A stretch of 52,234 nt of DNA from Candidatus Egerieimonas intestinavium (GCA_018711815.1 DVHU01000111.1:1-52234); one strand, 5' to 3'. Counted from the stretch's first letter, positions 24,006-32,256 are shown. Numbers and translations are program-made. Notes: a model not told the origin generated them from the sequence alone.

Positions 24006-25019
24006 ATGAAAAAGGTTACCGTTTATGACGTGGCTGTGCTGGCAGGGGTCTCTGTCACCACAGTTTCCAGGGTTTTAAACCATCCGGAGTCGGTGAAAGA
24101 GGCCACAAGGGAAAAGATTTTTCAGGCGATGGATGAGTTGGGATATGAATATGTGTTCAAAATTCCGGAAACCAGCCGGGATGAAAGGGGAGGGCAGGAA
24201 GGTTCCCGCCTGATTCTGGTGATTGTGCCCTATTTTACCAATCCCTTTCACTCTACGGCCCTGGATGGGATCAAGACTGCGGCGCAGAATCGCGGATATG
24301 ATATTGTGATCTACAATTATGACCATAATGATTTTCTGGAGACTTTTGAGCGGCTCCTTGATCTTATTGATAAGCTGCCGGTCTGCGGAGGTGTCTTGCT
24401 TTCTCCGGGGATACAGGCAGACAAAATACAGCTTTTAGATCAGAAGCTTCCGGTGGTGCAGTGCGCGGACATTGCAAAGGAGGTTTCCTATGTGGCAGTG
24501 GACGACTATGCGGCGGCGAAGTCTGCGGTAAATTATCTTCTGCGCCATGGGGGAAGAAAGATCGCTTTTATAAAGACAGCTGAAATGGATTTTGTAAGAA
24601 ACCGGGAACGAGGATATTGCGATGCCATGAAGGAGGCCGGATTACCGGTAGTTCCCCAGGACATTGTAAGCGTCCCTGAGGATTATGAAACTGCCGTGGC
24701 CCTTATCTCCGGTCTGCTGGGAGGAGAGGATAGGCCTGACGCTTTTTTCGCTTCCTCAGACTTGATTGCCGTTGCGGCAGTGAACGCCGTATCCAGAAAG
24801 GGACTTAGGGTGCCGGAGGATGTGTCGGTCGTGGGATTTGACGATACCTATTTGGCGGCCATGAGTACTCCGCCGCTCACAACCGTGCGTCAGCCCATTC
24901 GGCGGATGGGAGAGATTGCCTGCAAAATGCTGCTGGATCGTTTGGCAAATCCTTCTGCTCCCTGTGAGCAGATTCTGCTGAATGCGGACTTGGTGGTCAG
25001 AGGCACTACGCGGGGTTAG
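24006..25019 (+). CDS. LacI family transcriptional regulator 2
   Basis: 337 residues, the typical LacI length. Helix-turn-helix VTVYDVAVLAGVSVTTVSRV at the very N-terminus, hinge, then the ligand domain from LILVIVPYFTNPFHSTALDG to VVGFDDTYLAAMSTPPLTTV. It closes the catabolic island on the right, just as another LacI gene opens it on the left, and has its own promoter. No obvious TGAAA/TTTCA palindrome precedes it, so it may recognise a different operator, perhaps the 14-bp palindrome or the repeat at 13626-13652, or act elsewhere. Two regulators imply two inducing ligands, or one for the pathway and one global. Confidence 0.93.
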   Translation: MKKVTVYDVAVLAGVSVTTVSRVLNHPESVKEATREKIFQAMDELGYEYVFKIPETSRDERGGQEGSRLILVIVPYFTNPFHSTALDGIKTAAQNRGYDIVIYNYDHNDFLETFERLLDLIDKLPVCGGVLLSPGIQADKIQLLDQKLPVVQCADIAKEVSYVAVDDYAAAKSAVNYLLRHGGRKIAFIKTAEMDFVRNRERGYCDAMKEAGLPVVPQDIVSVPEDYETAVALISGLLGGEDRPDAFFASSDLIAVAAVNAVSRKGLRVPEDVSVVGFDDTYLAAMSTPPLTTVRQPIRRMGEIACKMLLDRLANPSAPCEQILLNADLVVRGTTRG

Positions 25020-25042
25020 ACAGATAATTGGCACATAGACAG

Positions 25043-25128
25043 GAAGCCCCAAAGGGAAGCGCTTCACGTAAGCTATAGAAAACGTATAGCAACACGGAAG
25101 CTTTCTCTTTGAGGCTTCTTATTTTTTA
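25043..25128 (+). terminator. Long hairpin terminator between LacI and citrate synthase
   Basis: GAAGCCCCAAAGGGAAGC (25043-25060) pairs with the segment ending GAGGCTTC at 25118, with inner stems CTTCACGT/ACGGAAG and GCTATA/TATAGC. TTATTTTTTATG follows. It lies between convergent genes. Confidence 0.7.
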
Positions 25129-25152
25129 TGGCTTATATCTTAATAGCAAGTG

Positions 25153-26544
25153 CTACTGGCGATCATCCAGCTCGGCGAAGGTTTTGTGGTGTCCCACATA
25201 CTTGTAGGCGGGACGGATAATCTTGCCCTGATTTACCAGCTCCTCCAGACGGTGAGCGCACCAGCCGGAGACACGGGAGATGGCAAAGAGGGGCGTATAG
25301 AGCTCTGTGGGAATTCCCAACATGGAATATACGAAACCGCTGTAGAAATCCACGTTGGGGCAGACCGGCTTGAACAGCTGCCGCTTGTTCATGATCATTT
25401 CTCCGGCCATCTCCTCCACCCGCTCATAGAGCTGGAACTGCTCCATGAGATCCTTCTCCTCGGCCAGTGCCCGGGCATAATTTTTCAGGATCACGCATCT
25501 GGGATCGGACTGGGTGTAAACCGCATGGCCCATTCCGTAGATCAGGCCGCTCTTGTCGAAGGCCTTCTTGTCCAGGATCAGCTCCAGATAAGCCCGGAGA
25601 GCCTCGGGATCAGACCAGTCACAGTTGGCCTTGATATCCGCGAACATGTTCTGCACCTTTAAGTTGGCGCCGCCGTGGCGGGGCCCCTTCAGGGAACCGA
25701 TGGAGGCGGCCATGGCAGAGTAAGTGTCGGTGCCGGAGGAGGTCACCACGTGGGTGGTGAAGGTGGAGTTATTTCCACCGCCGTGCTCGGCGTGGAGCAC
25801 CAGGCAGGTATCCAGAACCTGAGCCTCCAGGTCAGTATATTTGCCGTCCGGCCGCAGCATGAAGAGCAGATTTTCCGCGAAGGAAAGCCCCTTCTTGGGA
25901 TTGCGGATCAGCAAATCCTCCTCCTTGCGGAAATGCCGGTAGGAGTGATAAGAGTAGATGGCGATCAGAGGCATCTTGGCGATCAGCTGCAGGGACTGGC
26001 GCAGAACGTTGGAGACGGAGATGTCGTCCGCCTTCTCGTCGTAGGTGTAGAGGGTCAGGATACAGCGCTGCAGAGCGTTCATGATATTCTCGGAGGAGGC
26101 CTTCATAATCACATCCCGGACAAAACGCACAGACAAGGTCTGCAGCTCTGCCAGGATTTTCAGGAAGGTGTCCAGCTGCTTTCTGGTGGGCAGAGAGCCG
26201 AAGAGCAGCAGATAAGTGGTCTCCTCAAAGGCAAAACGGCGGTTCTTGTGGCTGTTGATCAGATCGGTGATGCTGTAGCCCTGGTAGTATAAACTTCCGT
26301 CCACAGGGATCCGCCGTCCGTCAACAATCTTATGGCCGCTTACGTCAGAAATTTCAGTCAAGCCGGTGAGCACGCCCTTGCCTGTGGAATCACGAAGTCC
26401 TCGCTTAACGTCGTATTCCTGGTACAGATTCGGGTCAATCCGGCCGGAGGTCATACAATATCCCAGCCACTGTTCAAAATCTGGATTCCAGCTTTTGTCC
26501 AGCTCAAGCATGGAGTCATTTTCGTATTGATCAAAAGTTGTCAT
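25153..26544 (-). CDS. gltA: Citrate synthase
   Basis: 463 residues. The catalytic triad regions are visible: LHAEHGGGNNSTFTTHV (first His), LKGPRHGGANLKV (second His) and NVDFYSGFVY (Asp). The enzyme condenses oxaloacetate and acetyl-CoA to citrate, which in fermentative Clostridia mainly feeds 2-oxoglutarate and glutamate synthesis. Length and the N-terminal extension (about 60 residues before the family core) fit the clostridial branch. 2-methylcitrate synthase activity cannot be excluded. It is monocistronic and has AAGGAGG upstream of the ATG at 26544. No aconitase or isocitrate dehydrogenase gene is near. Confidence 0.96.
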   Translation of the reverse strand: MTTFDQYENDSMLELDKSWNPDFEQWLGYCMTSGRIDPNLYQEYDVKRGLRDSTGKGVLTGLTEISDVSGHKIVDGRRIPVDGSLYYQGYSITDLINSHKNRRFAFEETTYLLLFGSLPTRKQLDTFLKILAELQTLSVRFVRDVIMKASSENIMNALQRCILTLYTYDEKADDISVSNVLRQSLQLIAKMPLIAIYSYHSYRHFRKEEDLLIRNPKKGLSFAENLLFMLRPDGKYTDLEAQVLDTCLVLHAEHGGGNNSTFTTHVVTSSGTDTYSAMAASIGSLKGPRHGGANLKVQNMFADIKANCDWSDPEALRAYLELILDKKAFDKSGLIYGMGHAVYTQSDPRCVILKNYARALAEEKDLMEQFQLYERVEEMAGEMIMNKRQLFKPVCPNVDFYSGFVYSMLGIPTELYTPLFAISRVSGWCAHRLEELVNQGKIIRPAYKYVGHHKTFAELDDRQ

Positions 26545-26576
26545 GGGGGTTCCTCCTTAAAAATTACTATTTTTAC

Positions 26577-26605
26577 ATTATAAAAGAAAAAAACAAAAAA
26601 TACAA
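26577..26605 (-). promoter_or_regulatory. Promoter of gltA
   Basis: On the minus strand TTGTAT (26605-26600) and TATAAT (26582-26577) are 17 bases apart in a very T-rich stretch. Confidence 0.65.
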
Positions 26606-26652
26606 TCAGAACGTGCTATAATAGACAAAAAGCTTGCATATAGGAGGAAATT

Positions 26653-27450
26653 ATGATCTGCAGAGAAGTTGTCCTGTCCGGACAGGCAAAAATGAGCACT
26701 TATTTTCTGGACAATTTTGAAAATCTGGATCCCCGCAGAAAGAGGCCTGTGGTGTTGATCTGCCCTGGCGGGGGATACGAAAAGACTTCAGAGAGGGAGG
26801 CGGAAGGGGTGGCGGTTCAGCTGCTGGCTGCCGGCTTTCATGCGGCGGTGCTCTGGTACAGCGTAGCTCCGGCCAGATTCCCCCAGGCCCTGCGGGAGGC
26901 GGCCGCCGGGGTGGCCTGGCTTCGGGAACACGGGGAGGAGTTCCACATCCGCGAAGACCGGGTGTTTCTGATGGGCTTTTCCGCCGGAGGCCATTTGGCG
27001 GCCAGCCTGGGGGTCTTCTGGGATCAGGATTTTCTGGCAGATCTTCGGAAGGAGAAGGCCCGGGAGCTGCGGCCGGACGGCCTGCTGCTGTGCTATCCGG
27101 TGATTGATTTTCTGCAGGTTCCCCATGAAGGATCCCTGGAAAATCTGGCTGGGGAGAGGAAGGAGGAACTGCGGGCCAGACTTTCCCTGGAGACCCAGGT
27201 GGGCCCCCAGGTTCCGCCGGCTTTTCTGTGGCATACCCAGGCGGATAATCAGGTGCCGGTGAAAAATTCCCTGCTGTTCTACGAGGCCCTGCTGGAACAG
27301 GGAATTCCCGCGGAGCTGCACCTGTTTCCCCGGGGAGGCCATGGAATGGCCCTGGCCACGGCGGAGACTGCCCGGGAGCAGCGGCACATCCAGAGGGAAA
27401 GCGCCCAGTGGATGGAGCTGGCGAAAAATTGGATACGCGCCTTTGATTAA
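26653..27450 (+). CDS. Alpha/beta hydrolase, acetylesterase-like
   Basis: 265 residues. Oxyanion-hole segment ICPGGGYEKTS (about 36-46), nucleophile elbow GFSAGGH with Ser110, acid in HTQADNQVPV and histidine in RGGHGMA complete a serine-hydrolase triad. The compact size and P-G-G-G-Y motif match the BD-FAE/acetyl-xylan-esterase-like group that removes acetyl or other acyl groups from small esters or sugars. There is no signal peptide, so it acts in the cytosol. AGGAGG (26642-26647) precedes the start. TATAAT at 26617-26622 is a possible -10. It is a single gene convergent with the LTA-synthase-like gene. Confidence 0.9.
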   Translation: MICREVVLSGQAKMSTYFLDNFENLDPRRKRPVVLICPGGGYEKTSEREAEGVAVQLLAAGFHAAVLWYSVAPARFPQALREAAAGVAWLREHGEEFHIREDRVFLMGFSAGGHLAASLGVFWDQDFLADLRKEKARELRPDGLLLCYPVIDFLQVPHEGSLENLAGERKEELRARLSLETQVGPQVPPAFLWHTQADNQVPVKNSLLFYEALLEQGIPAELHLFPRGGHGMALATAETAREQRHIQRESAQWMELAKNWIRAFD

Positions 27451-27451
27451 A

Positions 27452-27551
27452 AAAGAGGATGTTGCATTATCCGATATTCTCGTATATTTATGCAGTTGTA
27501 CTCAGCCTGCATAAATATACGGAAATATTCGTTAATTGCAACATCCTCTTT
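27452..27551. repeat. Nested double palindrome between convergent genes (element 2)
   Basis: The outer arms AAAGAGGATGTTGCA (27452-27466) and TGCAACATCCTCTTT (27537-27551) are perfect 15-bp complements. An inner perfect 15-bp pair, CGTATATTTATGCAG (27481-27495) and CTGCATAAATATACG (27507-27521), encloses TTGTACTCAGC. The outer part matches element 1 (12246-12292, other strand), with the 51 bases 27480-27530 as an insertion. It probably terminates both flanking genes. Confidence 0.9.
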
Positions 27552-27572
27552 GCTAATCGCAGAGGCTTTTAG

Positions 27573-30197
27573 CTAGCCCAGAAGTTTTCGGTAATAATCA
27601 TTTTCAATGATGATTGGGGTCATCTGTATTTTACAGCTGACCAGAGTTTTCATGGCGGACACGTAATTCTCCTGATCTACACCGGTGAGGGTGGAGCCCG
27701 CCGCCGGGGTGAACTCTTTGGTGAACCGGTTGTAGAAGCCATGATCGCTCATCCAGGAATTGGAGGAGAAGACCACTAGTCCCGGGGAGTCTGAGAGGAT
27801 ATCTGTTCCGGCCATCAGCCGGGAATCATATTCCACACCCAGCAGATTGAGGAGGGTGGGAAGGATATCCACCTGGCAGCAAACCTTATCCACATTTACC
27901 GGCTCCTCCATGCTGGCGGACCAGATGATCAGGGAGTTGCGGTACACGTCGAAGTTGATGGAGGACTCCTTCAGATATTGGAAATCCTCGGATTTTCCGA
28001 AGGTCTGTCCGGCCAGCTCCTCCAGCACCGGAATATCGAAGTACGGAATATGGTCCGGCGCCATCACCAGAAGTGTTTTGTCCGCGATCCCCGCTTCCTC
28101 CAGCCGCTGTATCAGATAGGTGAGTCCCTTCTCCAGTTCATAGGTGGCCGCCAGGTAATCCTTAGTCTCCTGGGAGTAGGGCAGATTAGCCACCACATCC
28201 TGGTTGCGGACTGCCATGGCGTTTCCGCCGCCGGTGTAGGGCATGTGGCCGCTGATGGTCATATAGTAGATGTTGAAGGGCTGCTGGTTGATATACTCGT
28301 CAATGGTAGCCTCCACCATGTGCAGGTCGGACTGGGGCCAGACATTCTTGCCGGACTGGGTCTTTTCCATATCGACGTCGTCCCCCTGCTTCCAGTTGTA
28401 GCCCAGATTGGGGTGGGACAGGTCACGGCCGTACATATTCCCGTTAAAGTGGTAGCCCACGGAAGTATAGTTCTGGCCGTTCAGCTCATTGGCCAGGGTG
28501 AAGGGTAAATACGTGCCCAATTCGCCGGTGCGGGTCATACTGATGGGATTTCCGGCCTTGGGATACAGTCCCGTCAGGTTCTGGAACTCTCCGCCCGAGG
28601 TGCTGGTATAGTGGAGGGCGCTGTAGAAATTGTTGAACACAAAGCCCTCATGGGTCAGCTTGTACAGGGTGGGGGTCAGTTCCTCACTGATAGCGTAGCC
28701 GGAGAAGCCCTCGGCGGTGATGAAGATTACATTGTAACCCTCGAACATACCCGTGTACTTATTTTTGTTGCTGCTGGAGGCTGATTGGATATATTCGTTC
28801 AGCCAGGTCACATCGTCGTTGATATTTTCTACCTTGGAGAAATCCAGCTCCATCACATTGGGCGAGGTATCCACCGGAGTGTCGGTCACTGTGGGTTCCG
28901 GAGTCGCAGCGGCATCATTCAGCTGATCCAGCTGATCCAGCGCATCCGTGCTGATGGTGGGGGAGCTGGCTCCAAAGATTGAGTGCTTGATATCCAAACG
29001 CAGCATAGTGATGACGCCCAGCTGTTCCACCTGATCGTCCACGTTGGTGTCGGTGGCGTACAGAGTCTTGGGAGTGAAATCCCCGGACCAGGGCAGATGT
29101 ACCATTAAAAGAGCCACCAGGTGTATGACCAAAGTCAGCACCAGGGTGAACCCGCCGAACACCAGGGGCTTGGGACGGAAGGACAGAAGCTTCCGCCCGA
29201 AGACCAGAAGGAAGATCAGGGGCAGGAACATCAGCACCAGACCGTGCAGGTTTTTCAGGATTCCCTCCAGGATGGCTCCGGCGTAATCCGTCAGCTTGTT
29301 GTTGGCGGCAGTTCCCGCTGTGCTCAACAGCTGGAAATACTGCTGCAGAATAAATTTGCAAAGAATCTCTATATAGAACAACAGAGAAAAGATTCCGGTG
29401 ATCACACAGGTGATAATAAAATTGACCTTCTGCTTAAAAAAGCTGGCCAGCAGAGACAGGAATACGCCTGCGGCCAAAGCAAAGAAGAAGTATACCGGGA
29501 GATACTTTAAGGACAGGCCCATATAAATATGGAAAATCAGCTCCAGGTAGACGAAGGCCAGGGGCAGAAACAGCAGCGGTCCCAGCAGAAACAGCACTCG
29601 GGCCACAGGCTGAGCCGGCGGACGCCGGCGGGCTCCGGAACTGTTTCGGGAGGACTGGGAGTCCTTACCTAAATGCTTTAGGGCGGAGCCGGGGATAATC
29701 TGCCCAAATACCCCGGAGTTCCTCCGGCGGTTCTGGGATGTTCTTGACTCCGGGGAAACACTCCGGGATGCGCTCCCGGCGGATCTCCTGGAATCGGCGT
29801 TTTTAGCCTGGGCGGAGGAGACTCTCCTGGAGCCGGCGCTTGAAGCCGTACCGGAGGAGACTCTCCTGGAGCCGGCGTTCTGAGTCTGAGCGGAGGAGAC
29901 TCTCCTGGAGCCGGCGCTTGAAGCTGTACCGGAGGAGACTCTCCTGGAGCCGGCGCTCGAAGCCGTACCGGAAGAGACTCTCCTGGAACCAGTACCCTGG
30001 GCAGTCCCGGAAGAGGGCCGCCGGGAGCCGCCGCCAGGAGCTGCCTGGGAAGAGGCCCTCCTTCTCTCGGGATTCCCAGAGGCAGTCTGCTGGCCTGTGG
30101 TCTTCTTTCTATTTTCCGTGTGCAGGGTGGGCCATTTGAGATCCTGGCCTTTTGGAGCCGGGCGGCGGCCCTGCACGGGACGCTTTTGTTCTTCCAT
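27573..30197 (-). CDS. LTA synthase family sulfatase-like protein with repeat tail
   Basis: 874 residues. A cytosolic N-terminal region of about 195 residues is rich in Ser, Arg and Gly and holds six 13-residue repeats (about 57-134). About five membrane spans follow (roughly 200-370), then a linker with TPEPTVTDTPVDTSP and an extracellular alkaline-phosphatase-like domain (about 475-860). Active-site pieces are FITAEGFSGY (metal Glu), YTSTSGGEFQNLTG (nucleophilic Thr), ISGHMPY and APDHIPYF (metal Asp-His). Family members transfer glycerol phosphate from lipids onto teichoic acid or modify other envelope glycans. The start at 30197 is 8 bases after AGAGGG, and ATGs at 30203 and 30215 are also in frame. 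Confidence 0.9.
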   Translation of the reverse strand: MEEQKRPVQGRRPAPKGQDLKWPTLHTENRKKTTGQQTASGNPERRRASSQAAPGGGSRRPSSGTAQGTGSRRVSSGTASSAGSRRVSSGTASSAGSRRVSSAQTQNAGSRRVSSGTASSAGSRRVSSAQAKNADSRRSAGSASRSVSPESRTSQNRRRNSGVFGQIIPGSALKHLGKDSQSSRNSSGARRRPPAQPVARVLFLLGPLLFLPLAFVYLELIFHIYMGLSLKYLPVYFFFALAAGVFLSLLASFFKQKVNFIITCVITGIFSLLFYIEILCKFILQQYFQLLSTAGTAANNKLTDYAGAILEGILKNLHGLVLMFLPLIFLLVFGRKLLSFRPKPLVFGGFTLVLTLVIHLVALLMVHLPWSGDFTPKTLYATDTNVDDQVEQLGVITMLRLDIKHSIFGASSPTISTDALDQLDQLNDAAATPEPTVTDTPVDTSPNVMELDFSKVENINDDVTWLNEYIQSASSSNKNKYTGMFEGYNVIFITAEGFSGYAISEELTPTLYKLTHEGFVFNNFYSALHYTSTSGGEFQNLTGLYPKAGNPISMTRTGELGTYLPFTLANELNGQNYTSVGYHFNGNMYGRDLSHPNLGYNWKQGDDVDMEKTQSGKNVWPQSDLHMVEATIDEYINQQPFNIYYMTISGHMPYTGGGNAMAVRNQDVVANLPYSQETKDYLAATYELEKGLTYLIQRLEEAGIADKTLLVMAPDHIPYFDIPVLEELAGQTFGKSEDFQYLKESSINFDVYRNSLIIWSASMEEPVNVDKVCCQVDILPTLLNLLGVEYDSRLMAGTDILSDSPGLVVFSSNSWMSDHGFYNRFTKEFTPAAGSTLTGVDQENYVSAMKTLVSCKIQMTPIIIENDYYRKLLG
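29796..30029 (-). repeat. 39-bp tandem repeat, six copies, coding for GSRRVSSGTASSA
   Basis: Six contiguous 39-bp units inside the LTA-synthase-like gene encode GSRRPSSGTAQGT, GSRRVSSGTASSA twice, GSRRVSSAQTQNA, GSRRVSSGTASSA and GSRRVSSAQAKNA. Copies are near identical at DNA level, so copy number is likely to vary between strains. Confidence 0.92.
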
Positions 30198-30281
30198 ATT
30201 CATGTTCCCTCTCATTAGCGTTATAGCAAAAATATTTTTCGCAATGGATCTTTATTGTCGAAAATGACATAAATTATATTT

Positions 30282-30310
30282 ATTATAGAAGGTAAAGGAG
30301 CAAAAAACAA
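30282..30310 (-). promoter_or_regulatory. Promoter of the LTA-synthase-like gene
   Basis: On the minus strand TTGTTT (30310-30305) and TATAAT (30287-30282) are 17 bases apart. Confidence 0.55.
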
Positions 30311-30357
30311 GTGAGGGATGAAAAGTTTTTTTGGGATTTTCAGGGGATCAGCCCGCC

Positions 30358-30386
30358 TTGTCACTGGAAAAGCTTTATGGTAGAAT
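30358..30386 (+). promoter_or_regulatory. Promoter of the DUF5721-like gene
   Basis: TTGTCA (30358-30363) and TAGAAT (30381-30386) are 17 bases apart, 43 bases before the start codon. Confidence 0.65.
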
Positions 30387-30428
30387 GAGAGGGATTGATT
30401 GTGAAGTAGGATCGCGGAGGATGGGAAA

Positions 30429-30920
30429 ATGATTGCGATAGCTGTGAGCGATGTGAAAGAGATGATGAAATGTCTGCTGCTGAAGGAGGATTTTGACAGC
30501 TTTTACCTGACGGAAGCTGCGATTACTACCTTTGTCACCTACACCATCGACGGCCAGCTGCACCATGATTTTTACGATGCCGGAGGAGCCGAGGAGCTGA
30601 AGGCCCGGGAGCAGTACTTTGCCCGCTGGGGGGAGGTGCGCAGCCTTTGCTTTCAGATGATTCGGGGGAAGCGGACTCCTCTGCACTTTAAGCTGGTATT
30701 CCAGCTGCCCCGGGAGAAGACCCAGGAGCTGCTAGAGGCCAGCAGCCTGGATTGCAGTCCTGAGGATGTGTTTGGTCTCTACCTAAACTGTCAATACGAT
30801 GGGGAGAATCTGGTGCTGACCACGGGGACATCCCTTCGTTTTTTTACCCTGGATAAGAGTCTGGATCACCTGTGGGACGAATATATTACGGATTATCTAA
30901 AAGAAAAAAAGATTCATTAA
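30429..30920 (+). CDS. DUF5721-like conserved hypothetical protein
   Basis: 163 residues with no signal peptide or membrane span. The sequence IAIAVSDVKEMMKCLL, FDSFYLTEAAITTFVTYTID and a C-terminal FFTLDKSLDHLWDEYI resemble a family I recall from Lachnospiraceae as DUF5721, which has no known role. The composition is that of a soluble acidic protein. It has its own promoter and lies between a divergent envelope gene and degV. The family name is from memory and should be treated as moderate. The coding region itself is secure from codon use and the GGAGGATGGGAAA ribosome site region. Confidence 0.75.
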   Translation: MIAIAVSDVKEMMKCLLLKEDFDSFYLTEAAITTFVTYTIDGQLHHDFYDAGGAEELKAREQYFARWGEVRSLCFQMIRGKRTPLHFKLVFQLPREKTQELLEASSLDCSPEDVFGLYLNCQYDGENLVLTTGTSLRFFTLDKSLDHLWDEYITDYLKEKKIH

Positions 30921-30928
30921 AATAGCTC

Positions 30929-30957
30929 TTTTCAAATGCTTGGTATTGTGATAAGAT
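30929..30957 (+). promoter_or_regulatory. Promoter of the degV-family gene
   Basis: TTTTCA (30929-30934) and TAAGAT (30952-30957) are 17 bases apart. The same TTTTCA-17 arrangement precedes the next gene at 31886. Confidence 0.45.
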
Positions 30958-31042
30958 TAAACATGGTATTAAAAACTACATAAAGTGATAAAGAAAGCTA
31001 ATCGCGCAATACGGATATTATATAAAGTGTTTGGAGGAGAAT

Positions 31043-31882
31043 ATGAGTTTTAAAATTGTTTTGGACAGCTGCGGAGAAATGACAGAGGAGATGAAGCGGG
31101 ATCCGCGCTTTGCCAGCGCAGCCTTGGTGCTGGAGGTGGGCGGAGAGTCCATCGTGGATGACGAAACCTTTAATCAGAGCGAATTTCTGCGAAAGGTGGC
31201 GGCATGTCCGGAGTGTCCCAAGTCCTCCTGCCCCTCCCCGGAGCAGTATATGAAGGAATTTGACTGCGATGCGGAGCATATTTACGCGGTGACGCTCTCC
31301 GCGGAGCTCAGCGGTTCTTACAACAGTGCACAGCTGGGAAGAAATCTTCTGCTGGAGACCAAGCCGGATAAGCAGATCTATGTGTTCAATTCCAGGAGCG
31401 CCTCCGTGGGAGAGACCTTGATTGCCAAAAAGATTCAGGAGTGCGAGGAGGCGGGGATGGATTTCCGTCAGGTGATCGACACGGTGGAGCAGTATATCGC
31501 CGGCCAGAACACGTATTTCGTCCTGGAAAATCTGGATACTCTGCGAAAGAACGGACGGCTGAGCCTGGTGAAGGCTTTTGTGGCTTCCGCCCTGAAGATT
31601 AAGCCGGTGATGGGAGCTACCCCGGAAGGGACCATCTGCCAGCTGGATCAGGCTCGGGGAATCAACAAGGCCCTGGTTAAAATGGTGGATTTTATCGTGA
31701 AGGAAGTAAAGGACAGCGGAAAGAAAACCCTGGGGATTTCCCACTGCAACTGCCCGGAGCGGGCGGAGCTGGTCCGGGACGCCATTCTGGAGAAGATATC
31801 CGTGGCGGACTGTATTGTGCTGGATACTGCCGGAGTCAGCAGTATGTATGCCAACGACGGAGGCGTGATCGTGGTAATCTGA
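31043..31882 (+). CDS. DegV family fatty-acid-binding protein
   Basis: 279 residues. DegV landmarks are FKIVLDSCGEM at the start, CPKSSCPSPEQYM, the ligand-binding segment TLSAELSGSYNSAQ, FNSRSASVGE, and VLENLDTLRKNGRLS. DegV proteins bind one fatty acid between two domains, and the FakB members present it to the kinase FakA for incorporation into phospholipid. No fakA is near. The ATG at 31043 is preceded by GGAGGAGA. An in-frame TTG at 31031 would use the ribosome site as coding sequence. The gene is monocistronic between two promoters. Confidence 0.93.
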   Translation: MSFKIVLDSCGEMTEEMKRDPRFASAALVLEVGGESIVDDETFNQSEFLRKVAACPECPKSSCPSPEQYMKEFDCDAEHIYAVTLSAELSGSYNSAQLGRNLLLETKPDKQIYVFNSRSASVGETLIAKKIQECEEAGMDFRQVIDTVEQYIAGQNTYFVLENLDTLRKNGRLSLVKAFVASALKIKPVMGATPEGTICQLDQARGINKALVKMVDFIVKEVKDSGKKTLGISHCNCPERAELVRDAILEKISVADCIVLDTAGVSSMYANDGGVIVVI

Positions 31883-31885
31883 TAC

Positions 31886-31914
31886 TTTTCAAAAGCTGGA
31901 AAATATGGTATGAT
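31886..31914 (+). promoter_or_regulatory. Promoter of the small membrane protein gene
   Basis: TTTTCA (31886-31891) and TATGAT (31909-31914) are 17 bases apart. Confidence 0.5.
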
Positions 31915-31969
31915 AAAATGCATATTTGAAAGTTAAATCCATAATCTGGTGGAAAGAGGAAGATGAATT

Positions 31970-32206
31970 ATGAGTCAGGAAAAGGTAGACCGCTATAAAG
32001 AGAGGAAAAATAACCGGCAGAAGCTGATGAAGAGGGAAAAGCTGATTCGCCGCCTGGAGTATACGGCGGCGGCCCTGGTGGCAGCCGGAATGATTGGCTG
32101 GGTGGGTTACTCTGTGTACGCCAAGGCTGCGCATGTGGGGGAGCCGGAGTCCTATCAGATGGACTGTACTTCGGTCAACGAATATCTGAATTCCCTGGAC
32201 AGCTGA
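31970..32206 (+). CDS. Small single-span membrane protein, unknown
   Basis: 78 residues. A strongly basic N-terminal segment (KVDRYKERKNNRQKLMKREK) precedes one membrane span (about residues 32-50, AAALVAAGMIGWVGYSVYA) and a short acidic outer tail. Basic-inside topology puts the N-terminus in the cytosol. I recognise no family. It has its own promoter, GGAAGATGAATT before the start and a strong terminator 26 bases after the stop, so it is an independent unit. The long charged helix might contact a cytosolic partner. Confidence 0.75.
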   Translation: MSQEKVDRYKERKNNRQKLMKREKLIRRLEYTAAALVAAGMIGWVGYSVYAKAAHVGEPESYQMDCTSVNEYLNSLDS

Positions 32207-32231
32207 CGGACAAAAGGAAGACAAAAAAGCA

Positions 32232-32256
32232 AGCCCCGGAGACGTTCTCCGGGGCT
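32232..32256. terminator. Intrinsic terminator, GC-rich hairpin
   Basis: AGCCCCGGAG and CTCCGGGGCT form a perfect 10-bp stem with loop ACGTT. On the minus strand it is followed by TTGCTTTTTTG, so it stops the cspA transcript well, and it probably also stops the plus-strand gene. Confidence 0.8.
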
